This document shows, in pieces, positions 12,216 to 23,378 of a DNA stretch of 64,000 nucleotides. The notes under the pieces are model-generated. The model did no database searches and was not told where the DNA came from. It saw nothing but the letters and a program-made list of their open reading frames with translations. Source of the DNA: Adiantum capillus-veneris (Eukaryota; Streptophyta; Polypodiopsida; Polypodiales; Pteridaceae). Numbering within the stretch: the first letter of the stretch is position 1; each line of letters starts with the position of its first letter. The stretch spans positions 73,807,872-73,871,871 of the forward strand of contig CM043953.1 of assembly GCA_014529385.2 (NCBI GenBank). Reading direction: 5' to 3'. The position numbers were made by a program, and so were the translations under genes.

Positions 12216-14490
12216 TGTTCAAACTTAAGTTTGAGCCTCATGACTTGGATGCTTAGTTTTCAAGCCCCATGAGCACTCGAATATAGCTCAAGTTTTGGTT
12301 GAGCATTCCGTTTCTAGCTTCAAGGCCCACTTAGGTTTGAGCCACATTACATGGACACTCAATTTTCAAGCCTCATGATCACTCTAGTAGAACTCTTTCT
12401 ACCTAGAAACTATCTCGAAGAGTTTGTATCTTAGAAGGCATAAATTGACTATTTAGCCCATGTGGCCGAAACTTATATTTTAGTCTCATGACCTAAAGAC
12501 TCGTTTCTAAGCATTATGAACACTCTAGGAGGACTCTTCCATGCTCAAATACATCTACAAGAGTCCTATCTCATGAGATTAAAGCTTAAGTTTATGCCTC
12601 ATGGACCAAAGACTCTTCTATAACTCTTCCTAGTTGATCATCTTCTAGAGTCTCTAGCTCATTGTGGTTTGAATTTAAGTTTGAGTCTCGTGATCGGGAG
12701 ACTGACTTTAAAAGCCTCATGAGCACTGTATTAGGAATCTTTCTAGCCATGAGTAGACTTTGGCAAAACTATTTTTAGTTGAGCATTTAGTCTGTTGTTA
12801 TTGGGCTTGAACTTAGGTTCGATCATCATGACTTGGATGCTTAGTTTTCAAGCCTCATGAGCACTACAATATAGCTCAAGTTTTAGTTGAGCATTTAATC
12901 TCTAGCTTCAAGGCTCAAACTTAAGTTCAAGCCACATAACATGGACACTAAATTTTCAAGCCTCATGAGCACTCTAGTAGAACTCTTTCTACCTAAAAAA
13001 TATTTGGAAGAGTTTGTATCTCAGAAGGCTTCAATTGAGTATTTACCACATGTGGCCCGAAATTATATTTGAGTCTCATGACCTAGAGACTCAATTTCTA
13101 AGCATTCTAAACACTCTAGGAGGAATCTTCCAAGCCAGAATCCATCTACAAGAGTCCCATCTCATGAGGTTAGAACATATGTTTCCACCTCATGGGCCAG
13201 AGACTCTTCTATAACTCTTTCTAGTTGATCTTCTTCTTGATTCTCTAGCTTATAAGGCTCAAACTTAAGTTTGAGCCTCATGATTGGGATACTCACTTTT
13301 AAAGCCTCATGAGCACTATAGTAGGAATATTTCTAGCCATGAGTAGACTTTGGCAAAACTATTTCTAGTTGAGCATTTAGTCTATTGCTATTGGGTTCAA
13401 ACTTAAGTTTGAGCCTTATGACTTGGATGCTTAGTTTTCAAAGCCCCATGAGCACTCAAATATAGCTCAAGTTTTGGTTGAGCATTCCGTTTCTAGCTTC
13501 AAGGCTCAAACTTAAGTTTGAGCCACATTACATGGACACTCAATTTTCAAGCCTCGTGATCACTCTAGTAGAACTCTTTCTACTAGAAACTATTTGGAAA
13601 AGTTTCTATCTTAGAAGGCTTGAATTGAGTATTTACTCCATGCGGCTGGAACTTATAATTCAGTCTCATGACCTAAAGACTCAATTTCTAAGCATTATAA
13701 ACACTCTACGAGGAGTCTTCCAAGCTTGAATCCATCTACAAGAGTCTTATCTCATGAGGTTAGAACTTACATTTCCGCCCCATGGGCCAAAGACTCTTCT
13801 ATAACTCTTCCTAGTGGATCATTTTCTTAAGTATGTAGCTCATTGAGGCTCAAACTCAAGTTTGAGCCCCATGATTGGGAGACTCACTTCCTCATGAGCA
13901 CTATAGCAAGAATCTTTCTAGCCATGAGTAGACTCTGTCAAAATTATTTCTAGTTAAGCATTTAGTTTGTTGCTCTTCGGGCTCAAACTTAAGTTTGAGC
14001 CTCATGACTTGGATGCTTAGTCACTCAAGCGTCATGAGCACTCTAATATAGCTCAAGTTTTTGTTGAGAATTCACTCTCTAGCTTGAAGGCTCAAACTTA
14101 ATTTGGAGCCACATTACATGGAAACTCAATTTTCAAGCCTCATGAGCACTCTAGTAGAACTCGTTCTACCTAGAAACTATCTAGAAGAGTTTGTATTTTA
14201 GAAGGCCCCAACTTATATTTTAGTATCATGACCTAAAGACTTAGTTTCTAAGCATTATGAACACTCTAGTAGGACTCTTCCAAGTTAGAACCTATCTACC
14301 ACAATCCTTTCTCATGAGGTTGGAACTTAGGTTTTGAGCCTCATGGGCTAGAGACTCTTCTATAACTCTTCCTAGTTGATCATCTTCTTGAGTCTCTAGC
14401 TCATGAGGCTCGACCTTAAGTTTGAGCCTCATGATCGGGAGACTCACTTTTCAAGCCTTATGAGCACTATAGTAGGAATTTTTCTAGCAA
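12216..14490 (+). repeat. Satellite-like tandem array, period about 588 bp, with five-part internal structure
   Basis: The anchor acttggatgc recurs at 12243, 12831, 13421 and 14007, giving spacings of 588, 590 and 586. Each period contains about five related subunits of roughly 90-140 bases sharing caagcctcatgagcactcta, gagactc and caaacttaagtttgagcc. The 22-base perfect palindrome GGCTCAAACTTAAGTTTGAGCC occurs at 13256, 13503 and 13980, with near copies elsewhere. About 3.9 periods are present. No protein is encoded; short frames are accidental. The left edge abuts the copia RT. Confidence 0.9.
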
Positions 14491-14950
14491 ACCTGAATCA
14501 TATGCAGGATTGTCAATTGTGCTAAGCTCAAAAGCCTCGTGATCTAGAGACTTATGCAAAACTCTTTCAAGTTGAAAGCCATCTTCAAATGTCTCTGGAT
14601 CATGAGGATCTTGACCCTCATGACCTTGAGACTCGATTATTAATCCTCAAGATAACTCTAGGAGGACTCTTTCTATCTACAAACTAACTGCAAGAATATT
14701 TATAGCACAAAGCTTGAGAGCCACACGAGCTAGAGACTCTTGGAAAAGTCTTTCTAATTGAAAGCCATCTTCCAAAGTGTGCTATATAAACTCTTTTTGA
14801 CTGGAAACCATCCCCAATAGTCTCTATCAAATGAGGCTCAAACTATAGTCCAAGTCTCATGATCTAGAAATGCTTGTAGAAGCCATTCTAGCTGTAAATT
14901 ATCTACATCAGCTATAGACCTCAAACACACCTTTTACCTAGTTATTCTCT
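14491..14950 (+). repeat. Decayed edge of the satellite-like array
   Basis: Weaker units continue (ctagagacttatgcaaaactctttcaagttgaaagccatct and similar phrases at about 14725-14770 and 14790-14815), but the 588-base register is lost. This is the typical decay of an array border. Confidence 0.6.
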
Positions 14951-15419
14951 AAACGTTTTGGATAGCTTGGCTCAATATTTTGTACCTATTCAATATATTA
15001 AAGCCAATTTTGTGGGGTTATCCCTTGCTCATTTTTCAACAATCTTATGATATTTATGTTATCCTCATGAGGATATGGACATGTGAAAACTCGTAACTTT
15101 CACTATCCCAAAACCCCTTCGTATTAGTTTAAAAGAGAAAAGAGAAGATTTTTAGTTTAACAATATGAGTATGTGCCAACGATTCTAAAAGAATCACATA
15201 AAGAAAGTATATACGATACTTATTGTTTGAAGAGGAAAGGATTCATTTTTTGGGGCACCTCAAAGTTCAACAAAAAAACTTCTAGATGCGTAGTGCTCAT
15301 AGTCATTTCTTCTAGTTTGACATCTAACTATACCTCTTTCATTAGAGAATATCACTCTCTATCTTGTAGAACATGTCTCACACTCCTTCCATTAAAATCT
15401 CTTTCTCTTTCTTGCAGAA

Positions 15420-15421
<2 letters not shown>
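14951..15421. other. No gene seen
   Basis: Unassigned AT-rich DNA between the array and the CT tract. Confidence 0.3.

Positions 15422-15479
<58 letters not shown>
15422..15479 (+). repeat. (CT)29 microsatellite
   Basis: An uninterrupted CT tract of 58 bases. Confidence 0.98.
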
Positions 15480-15483
<4 letters not shown>

Positions 15484-15777
15484 CCAAAATGTGTAGTAGA
15501 TATGGTGATTTTTTAAGTGCATGCAACTGATAATTAGCCCTAAGTGTAGGGTGAAAATCAAATTAGGCATGTGTGTGTTGCCTAAGCTAAAGACGTTCCC
15601 ATGGGTGCAAGAATTCAGGATGAGATTGCAAGTGAGATGCTCTTGGATAAACAATGATGCTTTGTAGGTGAAGGTGGTTGAGAGGAGCATCGAAGGGCAA
15701 GAGATGGGCTCTAGGAGAAATATGTCATATGTGATGTGCTATCTGGCGCATAATTGATAGGGGCTTCTACTCCCACA

Positions 15778-15969
15778 TGAAGGAGTACGAGCGAAAGTGC
15801 GACGCGAGAGAGAGTGCGAGAAGAAGAGCACGACGATATGGTGAACTCGCTCTACTGTAATGTGTAGAGCATAGTGAGTTCTTATTAGGTTTTTACAAAA
15901 GAATATGTGTACATACCTGGCGGCCCCCCCACTTACCTGGGCGACCACATTGGGCTTTATACCCCAACA
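15778..15969 (-). repeat. 3' LTR (192 bp)
   Basis: On the minus strand it runs TGTTGGGGTATAAAGCCC to ACTCCTTCA, with a TATA-like GTATAAAG close to its start. It matches 20619-20810 except at about four positions. Confidence 0.95.
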
Positions 15970-15981
15970 ACCTCCCACTTA
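15970..15981 (-). promoter_or_regulatory. Polypurine tract
   Basis: On the minus strand AAGTGGGAGGT lies directly before the LTR, the usual plus-strand priming site. Confidence 0.75.
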
Positions 15982-16059
15982 AAGTCCAATGTGGTACTTT
16001 AAGTGTGAGAGAAGCTACTATACAACCTAATATACAAGAAATGTAGAGAAGTGATGTAC

Positions 16060-17540
16060 TACCCTACACCTAACTGCTTGCAAAAATGCGCAAAGCTCTC
16101 TGAGGGAAGTCCTTTTGTAAGTAGATCAGCAGGATTTTTTGTGGTGTGAACTTTGACAAGTTGAAGTTGCTTATCCTCCAGCATTTCCCTGATGAAATGA
16201 TACTTCACATCCACATGCTTTGTCTTTGAGTGATAAACTGGATTGCGAGCCAATTGTATAGCACTTTGACTATCACAATATAACACAGGCATCTCTTCTT
16301 TGATTCCAAAATCTATTACTAGTTGATTAAGCCAAATTGATTCTTTGCATGCCTCTGATGCTGCAAAATATTCAGCCTCTGTAGTAGACTGAGTAACACA
16401 ATCTTGTAATCTAGAACGCCATGATACTGCTCCACCAGCCAATGTAAAGACATACCCTGACGTAGACCTTCGGTTGTCTAAGTCACCTGCATAATCTGAG
16501 TCTGTAAAACCCTTTACACTTAGCTCCTGACTCCCATAGCATATACGCATACTCTTTGTAGCTTTCAGGTATCTCAATATTCCTTTCACTACCTCCCAAT
16601 GTTTCTTGCCTCGGTTTGACATGTATCGACTTACTACTCCCACTGCAAATGCAATGTCTAGGCGAGTAGCAATCATTGCATACATCAAACTACCCACTGC
16701 AGACGCATATGGAATCTTATCCATTTCAGCCTGTTCTTCCTCAGACACATGACAATCTTGTTTGCTAAGTTTCACATATGGTGGCAATGGAACACTCAGT
16801 GCCTTTCCCTTCTCCATATTGAAACGTTGCAAAACCTTGTCAATATACTCTGTTTGAGATAACCAAATCAACTTCTTTGATTTGTCTCTCTCAATGCGCA
16901 TACCAAGTATATGACTTGCCTCACCCATGTCTTTCATGTCAAACGATTTTGCCATCTTTGACTTCAAAGCTGAAATTTCTTCCAAGTGCTTGCCAGCAAT
17001 CAACATGTCATCCACATACAAAATAAGGATCAGCCAACTACCATCCTTAGCCCTCTTTGTATATAGACAGTGATCGAACTCACTATGTTTGTAGCCTTGA
17101 GAAAGCATAAACTTGTGTAATTTATGGTACCATGCCCTCGGTGATTGTTTTAAGCCATAAAGACTCTTTAACAACTGGCATACCCAATCTTCCTTGCCTT
17201 TCTCAACAAACCCTTCTAGCTGCTGCATGTAAATTTCCACATCTAAATCACCATGCAAGAACGCTGTCTTGACATCCATTTGGTGCAACACCAAATCTAA
17301 TATGGCAACCAATGCAAGAAAGCATCTCAATGTAGTCATCTTGACCACCGGAGAGAAGACTTCATCAAAGTCAATGCCTTGTTCTTGCTTAAAGCCCTTG
17401 GCAACAAGCCTTGCTTTGTACTTTGGCTGACTATCATGAGCGGTGATCTTATACCTGTAAACCCATTTACAAGGTAGAGCCTTTTTGCCCTGTGGTAATT
17501 TAACTAGCTTCCATGTCTGGTTTTTATGCAGAGCTGTCAT
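16060..17540 (-). pseudogene. copia reverse transcriptase and RNase H region
   Basis: RT motifs: LPCKWVYRYK, ARLVAKGFKQEQGIDFDEVF, FSPVVKM, MDVKTAFLHGDLDVEIYM, YGLKQSPRAWY and catalytic YVDDM (about 17000-17015). RNase H motifs: FTDSDYAGDLDNRRSTSGY, STTEAEYFAASEACKE, YCDSQSAIQLA and NPVYHSKTKHVDVKYHFIRE. The C-terminus with PADLLTKGL is the standard copia ending. It is the best conserved part of the element. Confidence 0.95.
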
Positions 17541-18580
17541 CTCTGACTGCATGGCCAATTGCCAATTTCCGGAGTCCTTAGACCCATTTGGCAGTTGTGC
17601 ATTAGACAACATAGATATGCATTAGCTTCAACCCAAAACCCATTTGGCAGTTGTGCATTAGACAACATACTTCTGACCTTCTCTTGTATGGTCCTATTCA
17701 TCCTCTCATAAACACCATTTTGAGGAGGATTGTAAGGAGCAGTAAGTTCACGTTTTATACCTTTTGACTCACAAACATCCTGAGAGGCCTTTGAAACATA
17801 CTCTCCACCATTGTCAGTGCGTAAGCATTTAAGCTTCTTGCCACTCTGATTCTCCACAAGTGTCACAAACGTTTTGAAAACACTAAACGCTTCATCCTTG
17901 TGCTTGAGAAAGTAAACCCATACTTTTCTCGAGTAATCATCTATAAATGTCATAAAGTAAGAAGCTCCCCCTAGAGATAGGTTAGGCATAGGTCCACACA
18001 AATCACTATGAACAAGTGCCAACTGTGTATCTCTTCTACTGCTTCTATGCTTATGTGGCTGCTGTGTTTGCTTACCATACATACAATGTTCACAGAATTC
18101 AAAATCATTAAATGAAAATCCAGGCAAATAACCAGAATGAGACAAGATTTCCATTCCCTTCTTGGACATATGTCCTAACCGGCTATGCCACAAAGAAACG
18201 TTCGGCTGCTCGGTTACATTGATTACATTTTTAGAGACATTTGATACATAATCATGTAGAATCCTCCAGACTTTACTCCATGTGCTACTGTCATAGAACC
18301 CTTGGATATCTTCCACATGTTCTGTCCAAAAGTGGTGACGTAGCCAGCATCATCAAGTAAACCTGTGCTGATCAAGCTCTTTGTAATTGCGGGAACATGT
18401 CTCACATTCTTCAGCGTGAAAGAGCCATTCTGAAACTTCAATTGTACATCTCCAACACCTAAGATCTCACATGTCTGCCCATTGCCTAGCCGAACATGAT
18501 CTTTAGTGGTCACATAAGAGGTAAACCACTCCTTGTTTGGAGACACATGAAGTGATGCCCCTGAGTCTATAATCCAGTCA
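17540..18580 (-). pseudogene. copia protease, pre-integrase and integrase region
   Basis: Protease has WIIDSGASLHVSP. The pre-integrase domain has LWHSRLGHMSKKGME. Integrase has HSDLCGPMP, FIDDYSRKVWVYF, LRTDNGGEYVS and NGVYERMNRTIQEKVRSML. A phrase of about 30 bases (cccatttggcagttgtgcat..) occurs twice, near 17583 and 17638. Broken fossil. Confidence 0.9.
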
Positions 18581-18699
18581 CTCAGTGCATTTCCATCAGA
18601 TGTTGTAAGAAGAGCTGAGTCCATTGTATTCTTCAAGAAGTAGATGTCTCCTGACACTAGACTGTCATCCTCTGCAACAGTGTTTGTCACATTTATTTC

Positions 18700-19521
18700 T
18701 TGAATCTTCACTAAGGACTTGTTCTTCTCACCATGGTCTTCAGCTTTCTCTTTGCCTTTTTCTGCTTTCCATTCTCTGCAGTCTCTTTTCATGTGACCCT
18801 TCTTGCCACAATGGTAGCATTCTATGTCACTATTGCCTTTAGCATTGCGGGACTTGCTACGAGACTGATTCCTCTTTCCACCTTTGTACTTTTCTTTGGT
18901 CCTTCCCCTGACAACTAAGGCTGTTCCTTTGCCTTTGTCCATTGTCGTTCTATTGGTTTCTTCAGTAAGCAGACTTCCTTCTACACCTGCTATGTTCAAA
19001 CCATCTGGAGGTGCAAAATTACTCAAAGCTGTGCAAAAAGTGTCCCAACTTTCCGGCAATGTGATCAACAGGAACATAGCTCTAACAGGTTCATCAAACT
19101 TGACACCTTGAGCTGACAATTGACTATAGATTGTGTTGAATTCATTCAGATGATTGGACATAGGTGTCCCTTCTTTCATCTTCAAGTCAACAAGCTTCTT
19201 AAGCCAGTATACCTGTGAAGCTACACTCTGCTTCTCATAAAGATCACTCAGCTTTAACCATGCTTGATAAGCCGACATCTCGTCTGCTACATTGAAGTAA
19301 ACGCTTTCTGCCAAAGTCAGCATAATGGTAGAAAGTGCCAATTCATCCATTTCGCTCCATTTATCTTCGTCCATATCTTCTGGTTTTATCCCCTTGAGCT
19401 TTATAGGTTTTATCTGCTTCTTTTGTACCAAGACGTGCCAAATCTGCTTCTTCCACAATGGGAAATTGGTTCCATCCAGCTTCTTGATATTGTAAAGAGC
19501 AGTGTCCTGTGATCCAGCCAT
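18700..19521 (-). pseudogene. copia gag region
   Basis: It starts MAGSQDTALYNIKKLDGTNF. The UBN2-type gag core is visible (FPLWKKQIWHVL, LVDLKMKEGTPMSNHLNEFN, LPESWDTF), then a basic region and one CCHC knuckle CYHCGKKGHMKRDC (about 18778-18823). Order and size match Tork-like gag. Confidence 0.9.
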
Positions 19522-20604
19522 AGCTACGCTTCACAGTAGTTTACTTTTCTGGGAAAAATTTGGCAGAGTTTCCCCTATAAACTGACCTCTGAACCAATAT
19601 CAACCTGTCAAATGAACCAAGAAAGCTTCAGAGTCTGCAGAAATTTTGGCAGAGTCTCCTTTGTAAAATGGCTCTGGTGTACTAAAAACAGACCAAAAAA
19701 CAGCTCAAAAAACACTGTCTCTCTGACACTGTAATATGCGGGTAAACCTGTCCTGCACCTGTACTGTCTCTGACTGTCCTGTCACTGTCCTGTAAGCATA
19801 GACTGCGACAATCCCTCAACGGAAGTAAAGCAAAGATGCAATCCCAACTGTCTAACTCACAGTCAATACATCCTAGCTGCCTATCTAAGGGTGCTCGACG
19901 GATCGCTCCAAGACCTGTATCACCGAAAGGATCTCAACATTCGAGAATCCCCCAGCTCAATAAAACCTCACTCGACCCTCAACAAAGGCTACAGTAAATC
20001 TGACAGTACATAGACTTCCCACAAAGTCATACATCCACAAATTTCCCACTGTATATTGTAACCGCTGCGGCGGTTGTTTGCTGCGTGACTCACAGCCAGC
20101 AAACCCTCAACAGACATACATCATCTCTGACAATACATCCCATGTGGAAGTACCTGCAATGTCAAGATGAAATCTGGAATATCAAGCAGCAAACACAAGC
20201 TACCTGATGAACTAGTGGATGTCGCTTATAGTATGTGTGTAGATGCGCTCGTGTCGTATGTGACACGCCTCCAAGAACTGTGAGCAGTCCTTCGATGTGT
20301 AGACAGCCACAAATCAACACTTTGGGAGTGTAGATATCCTCAGCACTTGCAATCGTAGGCCGAAAACCCCAAATTTGTAGAGTCGGATCTGCACCCGCTG
20401 AGACCACGTAGTCGAAAATGGCCTACGCAGAACTTTGTCGAAGCCGAACGGTGACCGAGATGACCTCAGAATGAAATTCTGAGAACACCAAGCTCTTCGA
20501 GTCCACCCACAGGAGTTGGGGCCGTGTCTTCGCCTGTCAAATTTCACTCCAATCTGAGCTGGTGACTCTAGCCTCCTGCAGTGCTGCCCCGAGCCTCGAT
20601 CTGA

Positions 20605-20616
20605 GCTCTGATACCA
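20605..20616 (-). promoter_or_regulatory. Primer-binding site, initiator tRNA-Met
   Basis: The plus strand reads gctctgatacca, the complement of TGGTATCAGAGC, two bases from the 5' LTR border (20619). Confidence 0.9.
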
Positions 20617-20618
20617 GT

Positions 20619-20810
20619 TGAAGGAGTACGAGCGGAAGTGCGACGCGAGAGAGAGTGCGAGAAGAAGAGCACGACGATATGGTGAACTCTCTCTACTGTA
20701 ATGTGTAGAGCATAGTGAGTTCTTATTAGGTTTTTACAAAATAATATGTGTACATACTTGGCGGCCCCCCCACTTACCTGGGCGACCACATTGGGCTTTA
20801 TACCCCAACA
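20619..20810 (-). repeat. 5' LTR (192 bp)
   Basis: Partner of 15778-15969. Short LTRs of this size are common in several plant copia lineages. Confidence 0.95.
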
Positions 20811-20884
20811 CCACACAACCACTTATACAGTGTGGTAGCTACCACTGATGAACCTCTTTGACGTGTTGATGCATCTATTGTACA

Positions 20885-20886
<2 letters not shown>

Positions 20887-20957
<71 letters not shown>
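20887..20957 (+). repeat. (GT)18 followed by (GA)16 compound microsatellite
   Basis: GT runs 20887-20922 and GA runs 20925-20957, the same GT-to-GA order seen at 62682-62735 and, as CA-GA, at 6617-6734. Confidence 0.95.
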
Positions 20958-20959
<2 letters not shown>

Positions 20960-20961
<2 letters not shown>

Positions 20962-21830
20962 TGGGGATGTTGATTGCATAGGAAAAAAGGGTAGCGGGGG
21001 TGAGACAAGGTACCAACCAAATAGGTGGGAATAGAAAAAGTTTTGAGGAATATTTAAACTTTTGATTTTTTAGTTATTGAGTGAGTGTTGACTAGAACCG
21101 GTAGAATTTGTATTTTATTTTTAAGATATGGTTTAAGTAGAGACAAGGACATCAATAATTCTACTTGGCACAATTTCAACGTATGCACTCAAGTGTTGCA
21201 TTATCAAGATCATAGGACACATTAAGTAGTTATATTTTTTGCTTTAAAAAGTTCCTCTTTGCAATTGTCCAATTAAAGCAAGCCTTGGTAATTGTGATTA
21301 TACAAAATTGGCAAGAAAAAGGCACAAAAGTACCCAAGTTGAAGTCTTTTAGGAAAAGTTACATATATTTTACAAGAGGTGGCTTGAAGGAAAAAACCTT
21401 GTTTCAAAAGAATAAATCTTGATTATTTAGTTCATGTTATGTCATCTTATCACACATACTTTAGCATTTTTGTAAGGTATATTCCCAAGTCTTCATGTCC
21501 TCATCAAGTGCAAATGAAATTTTCACAACTATGTATAGCACTAAAAAGTGAGTCAAATAAAAAAGGACTATTAATGTCGATGATTTTAAAAGTTGCACTA
21601 CTTAAATAAGTGCCAAGTATTGACCATATCTAAATATAATATTAATGTGTTTTGCTGTAAATTTTTTCATGTTTTTATGAGTTTTCATGATAACAGATGC
21701 TATTTTATTGTGATTATTCAATATATGTGATGTTTCTAAAGACCACAAATGAAGTTTTATTAATTTCTCAGAAACTACTCTTATGTTTCATTCAAGTGAT
21801 CAATACAAACAAATAGAGGATGCTCCATGG
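20960..21830. other. No gene seen, AT-rich
   Basis: AT-rich DNA without reading frames, RNA genes or long repeats that I can recognise. Confidence 0.4.
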
Positions 21831-22440
21831 AATTATGTGTCATAATGTATGCATACTACTCTTTCCCAAAAGCAACCATGATTATGATCATCATTAAGAG
21901 ATAATTCTAGCATCCATGCTCTAAGAGATGTCCTTCACCAATCAAGCATGTGATAGAAGGTTGTGCATTTGAGTGATGAATCACACTCCTCTCCTCTTTG
22001 ATGCTAATTTATATTGATGCTTTTGGTCTGTTTAGCTACTTTTGAACCTATTGAAGACAAAAAAGGAACACCACCCCCATGAAATTGTCTCATGGATATA
22101 TCCTTCATATATGTGTAATTTATTTGGAGAAGCAATCATGCTTGTGATTTTCATAAGAGAGAATTACTACCTTTTCTCTCAAAGAGAAGCCATCTAGCAT
22201 GTGACAAGTAGTGGTTTATTGGGAGTCATGAACCATACCCCCCTATCCTCTTTGATATGCTAGATAGTGATGTGTTTATATTGTTCTATAAAAGGTATAA
22301 AATCCATGAAAGTGATCTCATGGAATCAGCCTATATTTACATATTATTCACTTGGAATAATAAGCATGCGCATGCTCTTCATAAGAGAGAGTCCCTTCCT
22401 TCGTGATTAAATAGATTCCCTCTACCCTTACGTAAGTGGA
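21831..22440 (+). repeat. Three diverged tandem units of about 200-270 bp
   Basis: Shared phrases recur in order: a cold-start (aagcaaccatgattatgatcatcattaagaga at about 21870, aagcaatcatgcttgtgattttcataagagaga at about 22131, aagcatgcgcatgctcttcataagagaga at about 22362), then catgtgatag/catgtgacaag and cctctttgat. The copies are old. No coding signal. Confidence 0.6.
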
Positions 22441-22599
22441 ATATGCACAAACATATTTCATTTTTGCAAAATTGTGGAACCTATGAGGTGAAGAGATTAA
22501 ATTTTAAAATTTTCTTCTTCTTGATGAGACTACTCACTCTACTTTTATTTTATTCGATTTATCGTGAGATTCTTCCAAAATCTACAGATTTTCACTAGA

Positions 22600-22705
22600 G
22601 GATCTCTTGCTCTTACAAAAGGGAAGGACGAATCGAACCCACGCCTATCAGGTCACCCCACCATCCTGCTCCCGTAACCACTCTAGCAAACGTATCCACT
22701 TGTTC
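22600..22705 (-). mobile_element. tRNA-derived SINE head (or tRNA-like pseudogene)
   Basis: On the minus strand the segment has an A-box-like TAGAGTGGTTACGGG (22671-22685) and a B-box-like GGGTTCGATTCG (22629-22640) with tRNA-like spacing, i.e. an internal RNA polymerase III promoter. The cloverleaf stems do not pair well enough for a working tRNA, so a SINE head is more likely. The tail and target duplication are not clear. Confidence 0.5.
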
Positions 22706-23103
22706 TCATTATTAAACCATGTAAATAAAATATATGAGGTTTTCAAATTCTCAGCATCCCTTGCCCGTTGCCCTTCTTGCATGCATCGACATCCTCTCCC
22801 ACTCGCCATCTGCTGACGTTTTGCCTGCACTAGAAGCATACGTTTTTTTCTAGAATTTCTTCCTCCTGCTCCTGCATCTACCAAGATTCGCACTCACGTT
22901 TCTTTTCAAACAGTCTTAGGACCTACTAGTTGCATGGCTACTTAAATTGACATATGCAAAGACAATCATGGATATACTTGTAGCACTTTGGTAAATGTAT
23001 TGGTTTGCAATAGAGAAATCAAGTATGTAAAAGAGGAAATACAATGTTTAAGGACACATATGTATTAGGTTAGCCCTTTGATATTGTTTTGGAGTTCACA
23101 TTT

Positions 23104-23370
23104 GGGTGAAAGCATGTATAGGTGGTACCACTTTTTGCACTTTTTAGTGGTACCCTTTACAAAAAGTGGGGATCGATTTTTAAAAATAAGATAAAAAAAT
23201 TCAAAATTTGTTGAACTTTATAGTTGTAGATTCTACATGAAAAAATATTTCCATTGATATATAACATGGTAGTTTATTTTACATTTAATACATGAAAATG
23301 GAGCTTGCAAAGTGCTACCAAAGGACAGTCCAAGACACCCTTTTGGTACCACCAATACATGCTTTCACCC
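23104..23370. mobile_element. MITE (267 bp) with 27-bp terminal inverted repeats
   Basis: The left end gggtgaaagcatgtataggt (TIR 23104-23130) is the reverse complement of the right end (23344-23370) with one mismatch in 27. The same four bases, ATTT, flank both sides (23100-23103 and 23371-23374), a plausible target duplication. The inside is AT-rich and non-coding, with a secondary hairpin ggtaccac..gtggtacc (23125-23153). The family is not assigned; no transposase is present. Confidence 0.85.
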
Positions 23371-23378
23371 ATTTATCT

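Larger units (their letters stand above)
15773..20815 (-). mobile_element. Ty1/copia element with both LTRs and target duplication, Tork-like, minus strand
   Basis: LTRs of 192 bases lie at 15778-15969 (3' LTR) and 20619-20810 (5' LTR). They are flanked by the same five bases, CCACA (15773-15777 and 20811-20815), a perfect target duplication. The tRNA-Met primer site sits beside the 5' LTR and a polypurine tract beside the 3' LTR. Parts from right to left: untranslated leader 19522-20603, gag about 18700-19521, protease near 18560, pre-integrase near 18170, integrase about 17600-18030, RT-RNase H about 16060-17540. The LTRs differ at 4 of 192 positions by eye (about 2 percent), so the insertion is young. 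The ends look whole, but the coding part carries a small number of breaks. Confidence 0.95.

Noticed and set aside
12216-14490. CRISPR-like regularly spaced repeats
   Set aside because: The repeats are contiguous related subunits without unique spacers, in a plant nuclear context.
22600-22705. Working tRNA gene
   Set aside because: Only the A and B boxes are convincing; acceptor and anticodon stems do not pair well by eye.
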